A stretch of DNA of 7,353 nt from assembly GCA_031267345.1 (NCBI GenBank), contig JAIRZG010000102.1:1-7353 (forward strand), given 5' to 3'. The notes beneath the pieces were generated by a model. That model was not told the DNA's origin. It searched no databases and saw only the letters and a program-made list of their open reading frames with translations. Each line of letters opens with the position of its first letter. Position 1 is the first letter of the stretch. This DNA comes from Zoogloeaceae bacterium. GTDB lineage: Bacteria; Pseudomonadota; Gammaproteobacteria; Burkholderiales; Rhodocyclaceae. The position numbers were made by a program, and so were the translations under genes. Positions 1 to 6,320 of this stretch are shown here, in pieces.

Positions 1-1834
1 GTTTTTGCACCAGTTCTTCCAGGCTGATGCCGTCGATGAGGTCAATCGGGTCGAGCACGTTGCCCTTCGACTTGCTCATCTTCCGCCCTTCCGCGTCGCG
101 GATTAGACCATGCACATACACATGCCTGAAGGGGATTTCGTGGGTGAGATGTTTGGTCATCATCACCATGCGCGCCACCCAGAAAAAAATGATGTCGAAC
201 CCCGTGACCAGCACCGTCGACGGCAGATACAAATCCAGCGCCGGGTTGGATTTTTGCGGATATTCCGGCGTCCAGTCGAGAGTGGAAAACGGCCACAGGG
301 CCGAAGAAAACCAGGTGTCAAGCACGTCTTCATCGCGCTGGAGCGCGCCGGTATAGCCCTCGGCGTTGGCCTGTTCGCGGGCTTCCGCTTCATCGTGGGC
401 GACAAAAACCTGGCCTTTGTCGCCGTACCACGCCGGAATCTGATGTCCCCACCACAGTTGGCGCGAGATGCACCAGTCCTGAATGTTGTTCAGCCACTGG
501 TTGTAGGTATTCACCCAGTTTTCCGGGTAGAAACGGATGTCGCCGTTGGCAACGACTTCCAGCGCCTTTGCGGTGATGGATTTGCCGTCGTCGCCTTTTT
601 TGTTCATGGCGACAAACCACTGGTCGGTGAGCATGGGTTCGATGACCACGCCCGTGCGGTCGCCGCGCGGCACTTTGAGTTTGTGCTTTTCGGTTTTTTC
701 CAGCAGACCCGCTTTTTCAAGGTCGGCGACGATGATTTTACGCGCCGCAAACCGGTCCATGCCACGGTATTTTTCTGGAATAAGATCATATGTTTCAGCT
801 CCCACTACATCATCAGATAAGCCGCCTGCATGATGCCCAAATGAAAAGTCGTCAAAAGATGATTTCTTTATTTTTCCATTCAATGTGAGTACAGAAATCA
901 TTTTCAAATCATGACGTAATCCTACGGCATAGTCATTGAAATCATGCGCTGGCGTGACTTTCACCACACCTGTGCCAAACGCTCGATCAACATAAGCATC
1001 AGCAATGATGGGGATTTCGCGCCAGGCATCGGCATTGCTCGCTTTTTCTTGAATAACCGCAAGCTTTCCGGCGCGGCTCAGTGGCAGCTTCACTGTCTTG
1101 CCGATCAGGTGTTGATAGCGTTCGTCCTCTGGATGCACCATCAGCGCCGTGTCGCCCAACAGGGTTTCCGGGCGGGTGGTGGCGACGGTCAGATAACCGC
1201 TGTTATCAGCCAGCGGATAGCGGATATGCCACATGCAGCCGTCTTCTTCTTCCTGCGTCACTTCCAGATCGGAGACGGCGGTGCGCAATTCCGGATCCCA
1301 ATTCACCAGCCGCTTGCCGCGATAAATCAATCCTTCGCGGTACAGGCGCACGAAGGTTTCCGTGACCACCTTGTTCAGTCCGGCGTCCATGGTGAAGCGT
1401 TCGCGCGTCCAGTCGGGACTGGCGCCCATGCGCCGCATCTGACGGGTAATCGCGCCGCCGGAGACAGCTTTCCACTCCCAGACTTTTTCGAGGAATTTTT
1501 CGCGCCCCAGGTCGCGCCGCGAGACGCCCTGCGCGTCCAGGCGCCGCTCGACCACGATCTGCGTGGCGATGCCCGCGTGATCCGTGCCCGGCTGCCACAG
1601 CGTATTGTCGCCTTTCATCCGGTGATAACGGGTAAGCGCGTCCATCAGGGCTTGATTGAAGCCATGCCCCATGTGCAGGTTTCCGGTGACATTGGGCGGC
1701 GGCAGGAGGACGCAGAAGGCCGCGTCAGCAGGCTTTTCCCGATCCAGTCCGGCAGCGAAATAATTACGGGATTCCCATTCGGGATACCAGCGGCGTTCGA
1801 TGTCCGCAGGTTCAAAACTTTTGGCGAGAGGCAT
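1..1834 (-). CDS. valS: Valyl-tRNA synthetase, N-terminal ~611 residues (3' end outside window)
   Basis: Class I aminoacyl-tRNA synthetase that charges tRNA-Val with valine in the cytosol and hydrolyses mischarged Thr-tRNA. Reading the minus strand from ATG at 1834-1832 gives one frame open to position 1, with no stop. Visible landmarks: PPPNVTGNLHMGH with the HIGH-type ATP motif HMGH at residues 54-57; GTDHAGIATQ; NWDPELRTAVSDLEV; editing-domain (CP1) motifs TTRPETLLGD at 219-228 and HDFNDY at 297-302; QDWCISRQLWWGHQIPAW; EDVLDTWFSSAL; and the second ATP motif KMSKS at 585-589. E. coli ValS is about 950 residues, so roughly one third (anticodon-binding and C-terminal coiled-coil parts) is missing only because the window ends. 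The start is chosen because the protein begins like other ValS (FEPADIERRWYPEW); no strong Shine-Dalgarno precedes it. Oddities: a low-GC patch covering about residues 275-352, and about 16 extra residues after LPLS (about 253-270) relative to my memory of E. coli and Neisseria ValS. It is transcribed divergently from the autotransporter gene. Identification is near certain. Confidence 0.96.
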   Translation of the reverse strand, partial: MPLAKSFEPADIERRWYPEWESRNYFAAGLDREKPADAAFCVLLPPPNVTGNLHMGHGFNQALMDALTRYHRMKGDNTLWQPGTDHAGIATQIVVERRLDAQGVSRRDLGREKFLEKVWEWKAVSGGAITRQMRRMGASPDWTRERFTMDAGLNKVVTETFVRLYREGLIYRGKRLVNWDPELRTAVSDLEVTQEEEDGCMWHIRYPLADNSGYLTVATTRPETLLGDTALMVHPEDERYQHLIGKTVKLPLSRAGKLAVIQEKASNADAWREIPIIADAYVDRAFGTGVVKVTPAHDFNDYAVGLRHDLKMISVLTLNGKIKKSSFDDFSFGHHAGGLSDDVVGAETYDLIPEKYRGMDRFAARKIIVADLEKAGLLEKTEKHKLKVPRGDRTGVVIEPMLTDQWFVAMNKKGDDGKSITAKALEVVANGDIRFYPENWVNTYNQWLNNIQDWCISRQLWWGHQIPAWYGDKGQVFVAHDEAEAREQANAEGYTGALQRDEDVLDTWFSSALWPFSTLDWTPEYPQKSNPALDLYLPSTVLVTGFDIIFFWVARMVMMTKHLTHEIPFRHVYVHGLIRDAEGRKMSKSKGNVLDPIDLIDGISLEELVQK

Positions 1835-1865
1835 GGAAAGCAGGAGAAAAGAAGAAAAGCTGGAG

Positions 1866-1871
1866 ATTATA
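1866..1871 (-). promoter_or_regulatory. Candidate -10 box for valS
   Basis: The minus strand reads a perfect TATAAT here, which would place the transcription start near 1859-1860 and give a 5' leader of about 25 nt before the valS ATG at 1834. The leader is pyrimidine-rich. I see no convincing -35 hexamer at a 16-18 bp spacing (the region there reads roughly CGCAAG), so this is a sequence-match inference only. Confidence 0.4.
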
Positions 1872-1941
1872 AAGGTTCAGCATGTCCCTTGCGGGCGACA
1901 ATGCCCTCTTCGGCAAGGCCGGAGCGTCAAATTTTGTCCAT

Positions 1942-1983
1942 TTCTGTAACTTTTTCCTCAGGTTCTGTAACTTTTTCCTCAGG
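1942..1983. repeat. Perfect 21-bp tandem duplication in the divergent promoter region
   Basis: Two identical, directly abutting 21-bp copies lie at 1942-1962 and 1963-1983. Each begins TTCTGTAAC and ends CCTCAGG with a T-rich centre. The period equals about two helical turns. The second copy covers the place where the -35 element of the autotransporter promoter should be (its -10 is at 1992-1997), and no consensus -35 exists there. Either the repeat binds a regulator on one DNA face, or it is a recent slippage duplication with no role. Confidence 0.85.
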
Positions 1984-1991
1984 TTTGCGCA

Positions 1992-1997
1992 TATAAT
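1992..1997 (+). promoter_or_regulatory. Candidate -10 box for the autotransporter gene
   Basis: A perfect TATAAT reads on the plus strand within GCGCATATAATCGCC. A start site about 7 nt downstream (near 2004) would give a leader of about 25 nt to the GTG at 2030. There is no good -35 at 17 bp spacing (AACTTT at 1969-1974), so the promoter may be weak or activator-dependent. Prediction from sequence match and geometry only. Confidence 0.45.
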
Positions 1998-2017
1998 CGC
2001 CGCGTTTTTCATTTTGC

Positions 2018-2023
2018 AAAGGA
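2018..2023 (+). promoter_or_regulatory. Shine-Dalgarno AAAGGA deciding the GTG start at 2030
   Basis: AAAGGA lies six nucleotides upstream of GTG 2030-2032. It is the only good ribosome binding site I see ahead of the autotransporter. The in-between TTG codons (2025, 2028) run straight into TGA, and ATG 2055 is followed by ACG TAA, so GTG 2030 is the only start whose frame reaches the C-tract open. This supports translation beginning upstream of the homopolymer. Confidence 0.6.
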
Positions 2024-2029
2024 ATTGTT

Positions 2030-2107
2030 GTGAGCCGCAAACCCATCTCGAATAATGACGTAATCATCCCCCCCCCCCCCCCCCACCGCATGACAACTGC
2101 AAACTAA
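2030..2107 (+). other. Short OFF-state reading frame created by the 17-C tract
   Basis: From GTG 2030 the frame reads MSRKPISNNDVII, then five prolines from the C-run, then HRMTTAN and TAA at 2105-2107: 25 codons plus stop. It is most simply the truncated product of the autotransporter when the tract has 17 C, not a separate gene. With 15 or 18 C the same start enters the signal peptide instead. With 16 or 19 C the GTG frame shifts the other way and again misses the long frame. Confidence 0.55.
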
Positions 2108-5100
2108 CGCTCGCCGTTCTGTCGCTCCTCGCCGCCGCGCCGGTTTTCGGGCAGACGCCGGACATCACCATCAACAGCACGGTTTCGGGCAGCGTCTTCG
2201 GCAACAGCACCGCCGCGAACGGAAGCGATGACTATGAAGCGCCCTCTGGAAAATTCCTGCTGATTACGACGGGCGGTAACGTGAGCGGAAACAGGGACGC
2301 CTACGGCGCTTATACCGATACCCTCTCCGTGGACGCGACCGGAAACGCCGTTACGGTCGAAGGCAACGGCAGGGTTTCGAGGACTACCTACGGCGGCTAC
2401 TCCCACCTCGGCGCCGCGACCGGCAATACCGTGACGATCAACGGCGGCACGGTTCAGACTGTCGAAGGCGGCGCCTCCACCGCCGGCGTCGTGACCGACA
2501 ATACCGTGACGATCAACGGCGGCACGGTATTGTGGGATATCTTCGGCGGCGCCGGCACCTCCACCGCCGGCGTCGTGACCGGCAATACCGTGACGATCAG
2601 CGGCGGCTTGGTTTCGGGGGATGTCTACGGCGGCTACTCCGTGGGCGACACCGCGATCGGCAATACCGTGACGATCAACGGCGGCGCGGTTTCGGGCGAT
2701 GTCTCCGGCGGCCTCTCCGTGACCGGCTCCGCGACCGGCAATACCGTGACGATCGACGGCGGCACGATTTCGGGCGATGTCTACGGCGGCAGGTGCGATG
2801 TGGGTGATCATGCTTCTTGTGGTGATATCTTCACCGGCAACACCCTGAATCTTGCCGCCGGGAATAGCATCGCTTCCGTGCAAAATATGGCGACCCTCAA
2901 CTTCACTTCCGCCGGCAGCGCGGGCATCGGCACACTGGACACCACGCCCACCGGATCTGTCGGCAGCCCCAAAGTCATCCTCAACACCAATGCTTACACC
3001 GTTGACTTCAGCGGGAGCATCACCGGCACGGGGGGCGGCATCGAAAAAACCGGCGTAGGCACGCTGACCCTTTCCGGCGCGAATACCTACGGCGGCGGCA
3101 CCACAGTCAGCGGCGGAACGCTGGCGGGCAACATCGCCGCCAATACCAACCTGACGGTAGCGAGCGGCGCGACCTATGACGGCACGGGCGCTGCCCGAAG
3201 CGTCAATGCCCTGAATGGCGCGGGTGATCTCATCAACGGTAATGGGCTGACCGTCCAAAGCGGCGCGTTCAGCGGCGACATCTCCGGCGCGGGTTCCCTG
3301 ACCAAAACCGGCGCGGGCACGCTGACCCTTTCCGGCGCGAATACCTACACCGGCGACACGACCGTGAGCGCGGGCGGCTTGACCGTCACCGGAACCCTGG
3401 GCGGCGGCAACTATGCCGGAGCCATCGCCAACGACGGCAGCCTGACTTTCAACCAGAGCGGCGCGCAAACCCTGTCCGGCGTTATCACCGGCACGGGCAC
3501 GCTGACGAAAACCGGCGCGGGCGCCTTGAGCCTGAACGAAAACGCAAGCCAGAGCGCAGTGGCCCTGAACGCGGGCAGGCTGAATATCGCCGCCGACAAA
3601 ACCCTGACCGCCACCAGCGCGTTCACCGTGGCGAACAATACGACCCTCGGCCTGACCCTGGGCGGCAGCGCGCCGATCATCAGCGCGGATTCCGTCAGCA
3701 TCGGCAATACCAATACCACGCTTGACATTACCGGCTACGCGAGCGGAACGCCCACGATCATCCGCTCCACCGGCAGCGTCATCAGCGGCGATTTCACCAG
3801 CGTCACCCTCGCCGGAGCAGCGCAGACGCCAAGCCTCAATACGTTCATGGACATCGTCACCGACAAGATAAGCAACGGCTCCGGCGAAGATTTGCGGATC
3901 ATCTCCACCCTGGTCTGGAACAAGGCGAGCGACGCCCACGGCACATTCAATATCGCCTCCGGCGCTTTTGACCTGGGCGCGAACCTTGCCGACAACACCC
4001 AGTTCGGCGCGGGCACACCCTTTAGCTGGGATGGCGCGAGCCTGACCAAGACCGGCGCGGGCACACTCATCCTGACCGGCGCGAATACCTATACCGGCGG
4101 CACCACGGTGAGCGCAGGAACATTGCAAATCGGCAACGGCGGTACGACGGGGAGCGTCACGGGCGATATTGCCAACAACGCGGCCCTGAGTTTCAACCGC
4201 GCCGACGCGCTGACCTACGGCGGCGACATCTCCGGCACGGGCTCCCTGACCAAAAACGGCGCGGGCACGCTGACCCTTTCCGGCACGAATACCTACAGCG
4301 GCGGCACGACGGTGAGCGCGGGCGGTTTGACCGTTACCGGAACCCTGGGCGGCGGCGACTATGCCGGAGCCATCGCTAACAGCGGGAACCTGGTTTTCAA
4401 TCAAGGCGGCGCGCAAACCCTGTCCGGCGCGATCACTGGCACGGGCACGCTGACGAAAAGCGGCGTGGGCACGCTGACTCTTTCCGGCACGAATACCTAT
4501 ACTGGTCTGACCACGGTACAGGGTGGAACGCTGGCCCTCTCCGGCAACGGGCGCATCTCCGACAAGCTCGCCCTGCATGACGGCACGTCCTTCAATACAG
4601 GCGGCGCGACGTTTTCCCTCTTCCAACTGGATGTGTGGGGCGGCGCGGCTTACACGGGCGATTTGAACGCGGCGGGCGGAACCCTGAATTTCTATGTTCC
4701 GTCCGCAATGGGCAACGGCGCAACCCTGCTGACCGTCAGCGGCAACGCGGATATTGCCGGTTCCACCGTCAATGTGGGCATAGACGGCGCATCCTCGCCC
4801 CTGCGCGCGGGCGACACGCTGATCCTCATCGACGACGCGAACACGCTCTCCGGCTCGCCGCTCAACGCCACGACCCACGGGCAGGGCATGCAGGGCGTGA
4901 CCCTGCTCTATGACTTCGATATTGTCGCCGTCGGCAACCGACTGCTCGCCATCCTCCCCACTGGGCTGACCAATGGACAACCCATTGGCGGTCCGACCGT
5001 GAATCCCCAGACCAAGGCATTGTCCGAGGGCTTTTTGAGCGGCGTCGCCTTGCTCAATCAGGGCGGCGATCTGGCGGCAGACAAAGGCATTCATCTGGCG

Positions 5101-5955
5101 ACGCAAAGCGCCTTCTCCTCTACCCCCGGTCTGCGCGCCTTCGGCACAATCAGCGGCGGTAAATTCCGCTACGACACCGGCAGCCATGTGGACGTGGAAG
5201 GCTTCTCGCTGCTCACCGGCCTCGCCTTCGGAAAAGACCTGACCCCCGGACGCCTCGCTTTGGGCGCGTTCTTTGAATACGGCGAAGGCGATTACGACAC
5301 CTACAACAGCTTCTCCAACGCCGCCACGGTGAAAGGCAATGGCGATACCGACTACAAAGGCGTCGGCGCGTTGGCAAGATTCGACTTTACGCCATCCAGT
5401 TCAGGTCAGTATTACGCCGAAGCCACCGCGCGGGTCGGACGGGTGAAAAACGACTTCCAAAGCAAAGACCTGCTCGACAGCCAGGGCAACAGAGCAAAGT
5501 ACGACGCCAAAAGCGCCTACTACAGTCTGCATCTGGGCGTAGGCTATGTCCTGAACCTTTCCAGTAACACCGCCCTTGATGTCTACAGCAAGGTCTTCTG
5601 GACGCGACGGGAAGGCGACAAGGTGACGCTTTCCACCGGAGACCCAGTGGACTTTGAAGCCGTGGATTCCCAACGTCTGCGAATCGGCGCGCGCTACGGC
5701 AAAAACCTGAACGCCAACACCCGCCTCTACGCCGGTCTTGCGGGCGAACAGGAGTTCGACGGCAAGGCAAAAGCCAAAACCCACGGCTACGCCATCAAAG
5801 CCCCCGATCTGAAAGGCTTTACCACTATCGGAGAATTCGGCCTGACGCTGACCCCCGCCCAAAACAAGGCGCTGACGCTGGATGTCGGTCTGCAAGGCTA
5901 CGCCGGAAAGCGTGAAGGCGTCACCGGAACGGCGCGGGTAAATTACGCCTTCTGA
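2030..5955 (+). CDS. Type Va autotransporter with PATR-repeat passenger; phase-variable, frame OFF at the 17-C tract
   Basis: A surface-exposed or secreted protein that should cross the inner membrane by Sec and display its passenger through its own outer-membrane barrel. The continuous frame runs from after TGA 2056-2058 to TGA 5953-5955. It has no internal ATG/GTG/TTG start before the signal peptide KLTLAVLSLLAAAPVFGQ (from 2101; likely cut after VFG), so the first in-frame start, GTG 2281, would lack it. The likely true start is GTG 2030, out of frame by one base because of the C17 tract at 2068-2084; one extra C would give 1308 residues. In that numbering: six or seven 25-28 aa GNTVTINGG-type units (about 103-268), PATR-type units LTKTGAGTLTLSGANTYTG (about 329-831), a helical linker (nt 4963-5090), and a PF03797-like barrel (about 1033-1308) ending ARVNYAF with the expected terminal Phe. 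I see no protease or lipase motif, so adhesin/aggregation is only a guess. It stands alone as a transcription unit, divergent from valS and convergent with the phosphate transporter. Family assignment is firm; start and phase state are inferred. Confidence 0.85.
2068..2084. repeat. Poly-C homopolymer, 17 consecutive C
   Basis: Seventeen uninterrupted C residues follow ATCAT and precede ACCGCATGAC. Long C/G runs of this kind are classical slipped-strand mispairing sites in bacterial surface-protein genes (for example the poly-C of the Neisseria autotransporter gene nalP). Here the run lies between the only plausible ribosome binding site/start and the signal peptide, so its length sets the reading frame. 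The exact count may vary between cells or suffer from sequencing error. Confidence 0.9.
2335..2830 (+). repeat. Tandem 75-84 bp passenger repeats (GNTVTINGG units)
   Basis: The core asparagine codons of successive units fall at 2344, 2425, 2500, 2584, 2662 and 2740, giving periods of 81, 75, 84, 78 and 78 bp, all multiples of three. The consensus is roughly ATGNTVTINGG followed by GDVYGGYSV and a short variable turn. A degenerate last unit (TGNTLNLAAGN) starts near 2836. The core DNA, GGCAATACCGTGACGATC followed by ARCGGCGGC, is nearly identical in several copies. The period suits stacked beta-helix rungs, as in other autotransporter passengers. Confidence 0.85.
3274..3522 (+). repeat. Internal 249-bp duplication, copy A
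   Basis: This copy aligns without gaps to 4222-4470. By hand I count about 25 differences in 249 bp (about 90% identity). It encodes GDISGAGSLTKTGAG through ITGTGTLTKTGAG. The offset between copies is 948 bp, a multiple of three, so recombination between them would delete or add 316 codons in frame. Confidence 0.85.
4222..4470 (+). repeat. Internal 249-bp duplication, copy B
   Basis: Partner of 3274-3522, encoding GDISGTGSLTKNGAG through ITGTGTLTKSGVG. Many differences are synonymous or conservative third-position changes, and length is kept exactly. This points to a segmental duplication or ongoing gene conversion inside the passenger rather than to independent PATR units alone. Confidence 0.85.
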
Positions 5956-5989
5956 GACCAATTTCGGGGAGGTTGCAGGGGCGACCTTT

Positions 5990-6016
5990 CACCCCCTCTC
6001 CCCTTGTGGGAGAGGG
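5990..6016. repeat. REP-like hairpin 1 downstream of the autotransporter
   Basis: CCCTCTCCC (5994-6002) and GGGAGAGGG (6008-6016) are perfect 9-bp arms around the loop CTTGT. Motifs of this type are scattered as short intergenic palindromes in many proteobacterial genomes. It lies 38 bp after the autotransporter stop and could stabilise the mRNA 3' end, but there is no T-run, so I do not call it an intrinsic terminator. Confidence 0.7.
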
Positions 6017-6063
6017 CCGGCGGTTCAACCTCCCAACCAACCGTCTTGCAAACGGAACGGCAC

Positions 6064-6104
6064 CCCTCTCTCCAACTCTCCCCCACATGGGGGAGGGGAG
6101 AGGG
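6064..6104. repeat. REP-like hairpin 2, related to hairpin 1
   Basis: Inner arms CTCCCCC (6078-6084) and GGGGGAG (6089-6095) enclose loop ACAT. Outer arms CCCTCTC (6064-6070) and GAGAGGG (6098-6104) extend the stem around a small asymmetric interior loop. The outer arms share the CCCTCTC/GAGAGGG signature of hairpin 1 (5994-6016), so the two probably form one paired intergenic repeat element of about 110 bp. Confidence 0.7.
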
Positions 6105-6112
6105 CTAATCAG

Positions 6113-6129
6113 CGGCGGCTTCGCCGCCG
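6113..6129. repeat. Small GC hairpin CGGCGGC-TTC-GCCGCCG
   Basis: Perfect 7-bp arms with a 3-nt loop. On the plus strand it is followed by TAACTTTACT, which contains too few consecutive T to make a good intrinsic terminator. It may contribute to 3'-end formation of the autotransporter transcript, or simply be GC-rich chance structure. Confidence 0.4.
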
Positions 6130-6161
6130 GTAACTTTACTGTCTTCCGTCCTCTGTCCTCT

Positions 6162-6197
6162 GAACAAACGGGCGCGATGAATCGCGCCCGTTTGTTC
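6162..6197. terminator. Perfect 17-bp-arm palindrome, possible bidirectional terminator
   Basis: Arm GAACAAACGGGCGCGAT (6162-6178) is the exact reverse complement of 6181-6197, with only GA between. It lies between two convergent genes, and on each strand the 3' arm ends in a T-rich GTTTGTTC, so it could terminate transcription from both sides. A classical U-tract beyond the stem is absent. A dispersed palindromic repeat (the GCGCGAT-ATCGCGC plus CCCCTACA flavour) is the main alternative. Confidence 0.5.
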
Positions 6198-6320
6198 GCC
6201 CCTACACCGAAGGACGCGCGGGTACGGCAGGATCAGAAAACCGTCATTTCAGCGGCATTCACGCGATTGCCCTGTTCGCCACGCCCTCACGCCCTGATTC
6301 CATACTGCTCTCCCCGCAAC

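Larger units (their letters stand above)
3013..4520 (+). repeat. Passenger-associated transport repeats (PATR-type)
   Basis: The phrase G-G-(S/T)LTKTGAGTLTLSGANTY followed by GGTTVSAGTL recurs with cores near 3050, 3313, 4045, 4258 and 4465. A further partial unit near 3500 reads TGTLTKTGAGALSL. This is the PATR pattern (PF12951/TIGR02601) known from the barrel-proximal part of autotransporter passengers, where it assists folding and export. The stretch 3560-4010 between the groups is less repetitive (SALDI-like sheet-rich sequence with no recognised domain). Confidence 0.85.

Noticed and set aside
110..820. Plus-strand 236-codon open frame
   Set aside because: Antisense shadow of valS over the KMSKS-containing part.
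944..1996. Plus-strand 350-codon open frame
   Set aside because: It is antisense to valS, whose HIGH and editing motifs read clearly on the minus strand; the product shows no recognisable family.
1812..2012. Minus-strand 66-codon frame upstream of valS
   Set aside because: Its repeated LRKKLQ comes from the 21-bp tandem duplication; it is out of frame with valS, overlaps the valS start and has no homology I recognise.
2104..5187. Very long minus-strand open frame (1027 codons) antisense to the autotransporter
   Set aside because: Its product is an Ala/Gly/Arg-rich mirror of the passenger repeats (RNRAAVDRHGIAG from the GNTVTINGG units). GC-rich repetitive genes readily leave the antisense frame open. 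No family features, no RBS, and the sense strand has clear autotransporter domains.
2281..5955. GTG 2281 as the true start of the autotransporter
   Set aside because: The frame continues upstream to a clear signal peptide at 2101-2154. Starting at 2281 would leave an outer-membrane protein without a Sec signal, and there is no Shine-Dalgarno there.
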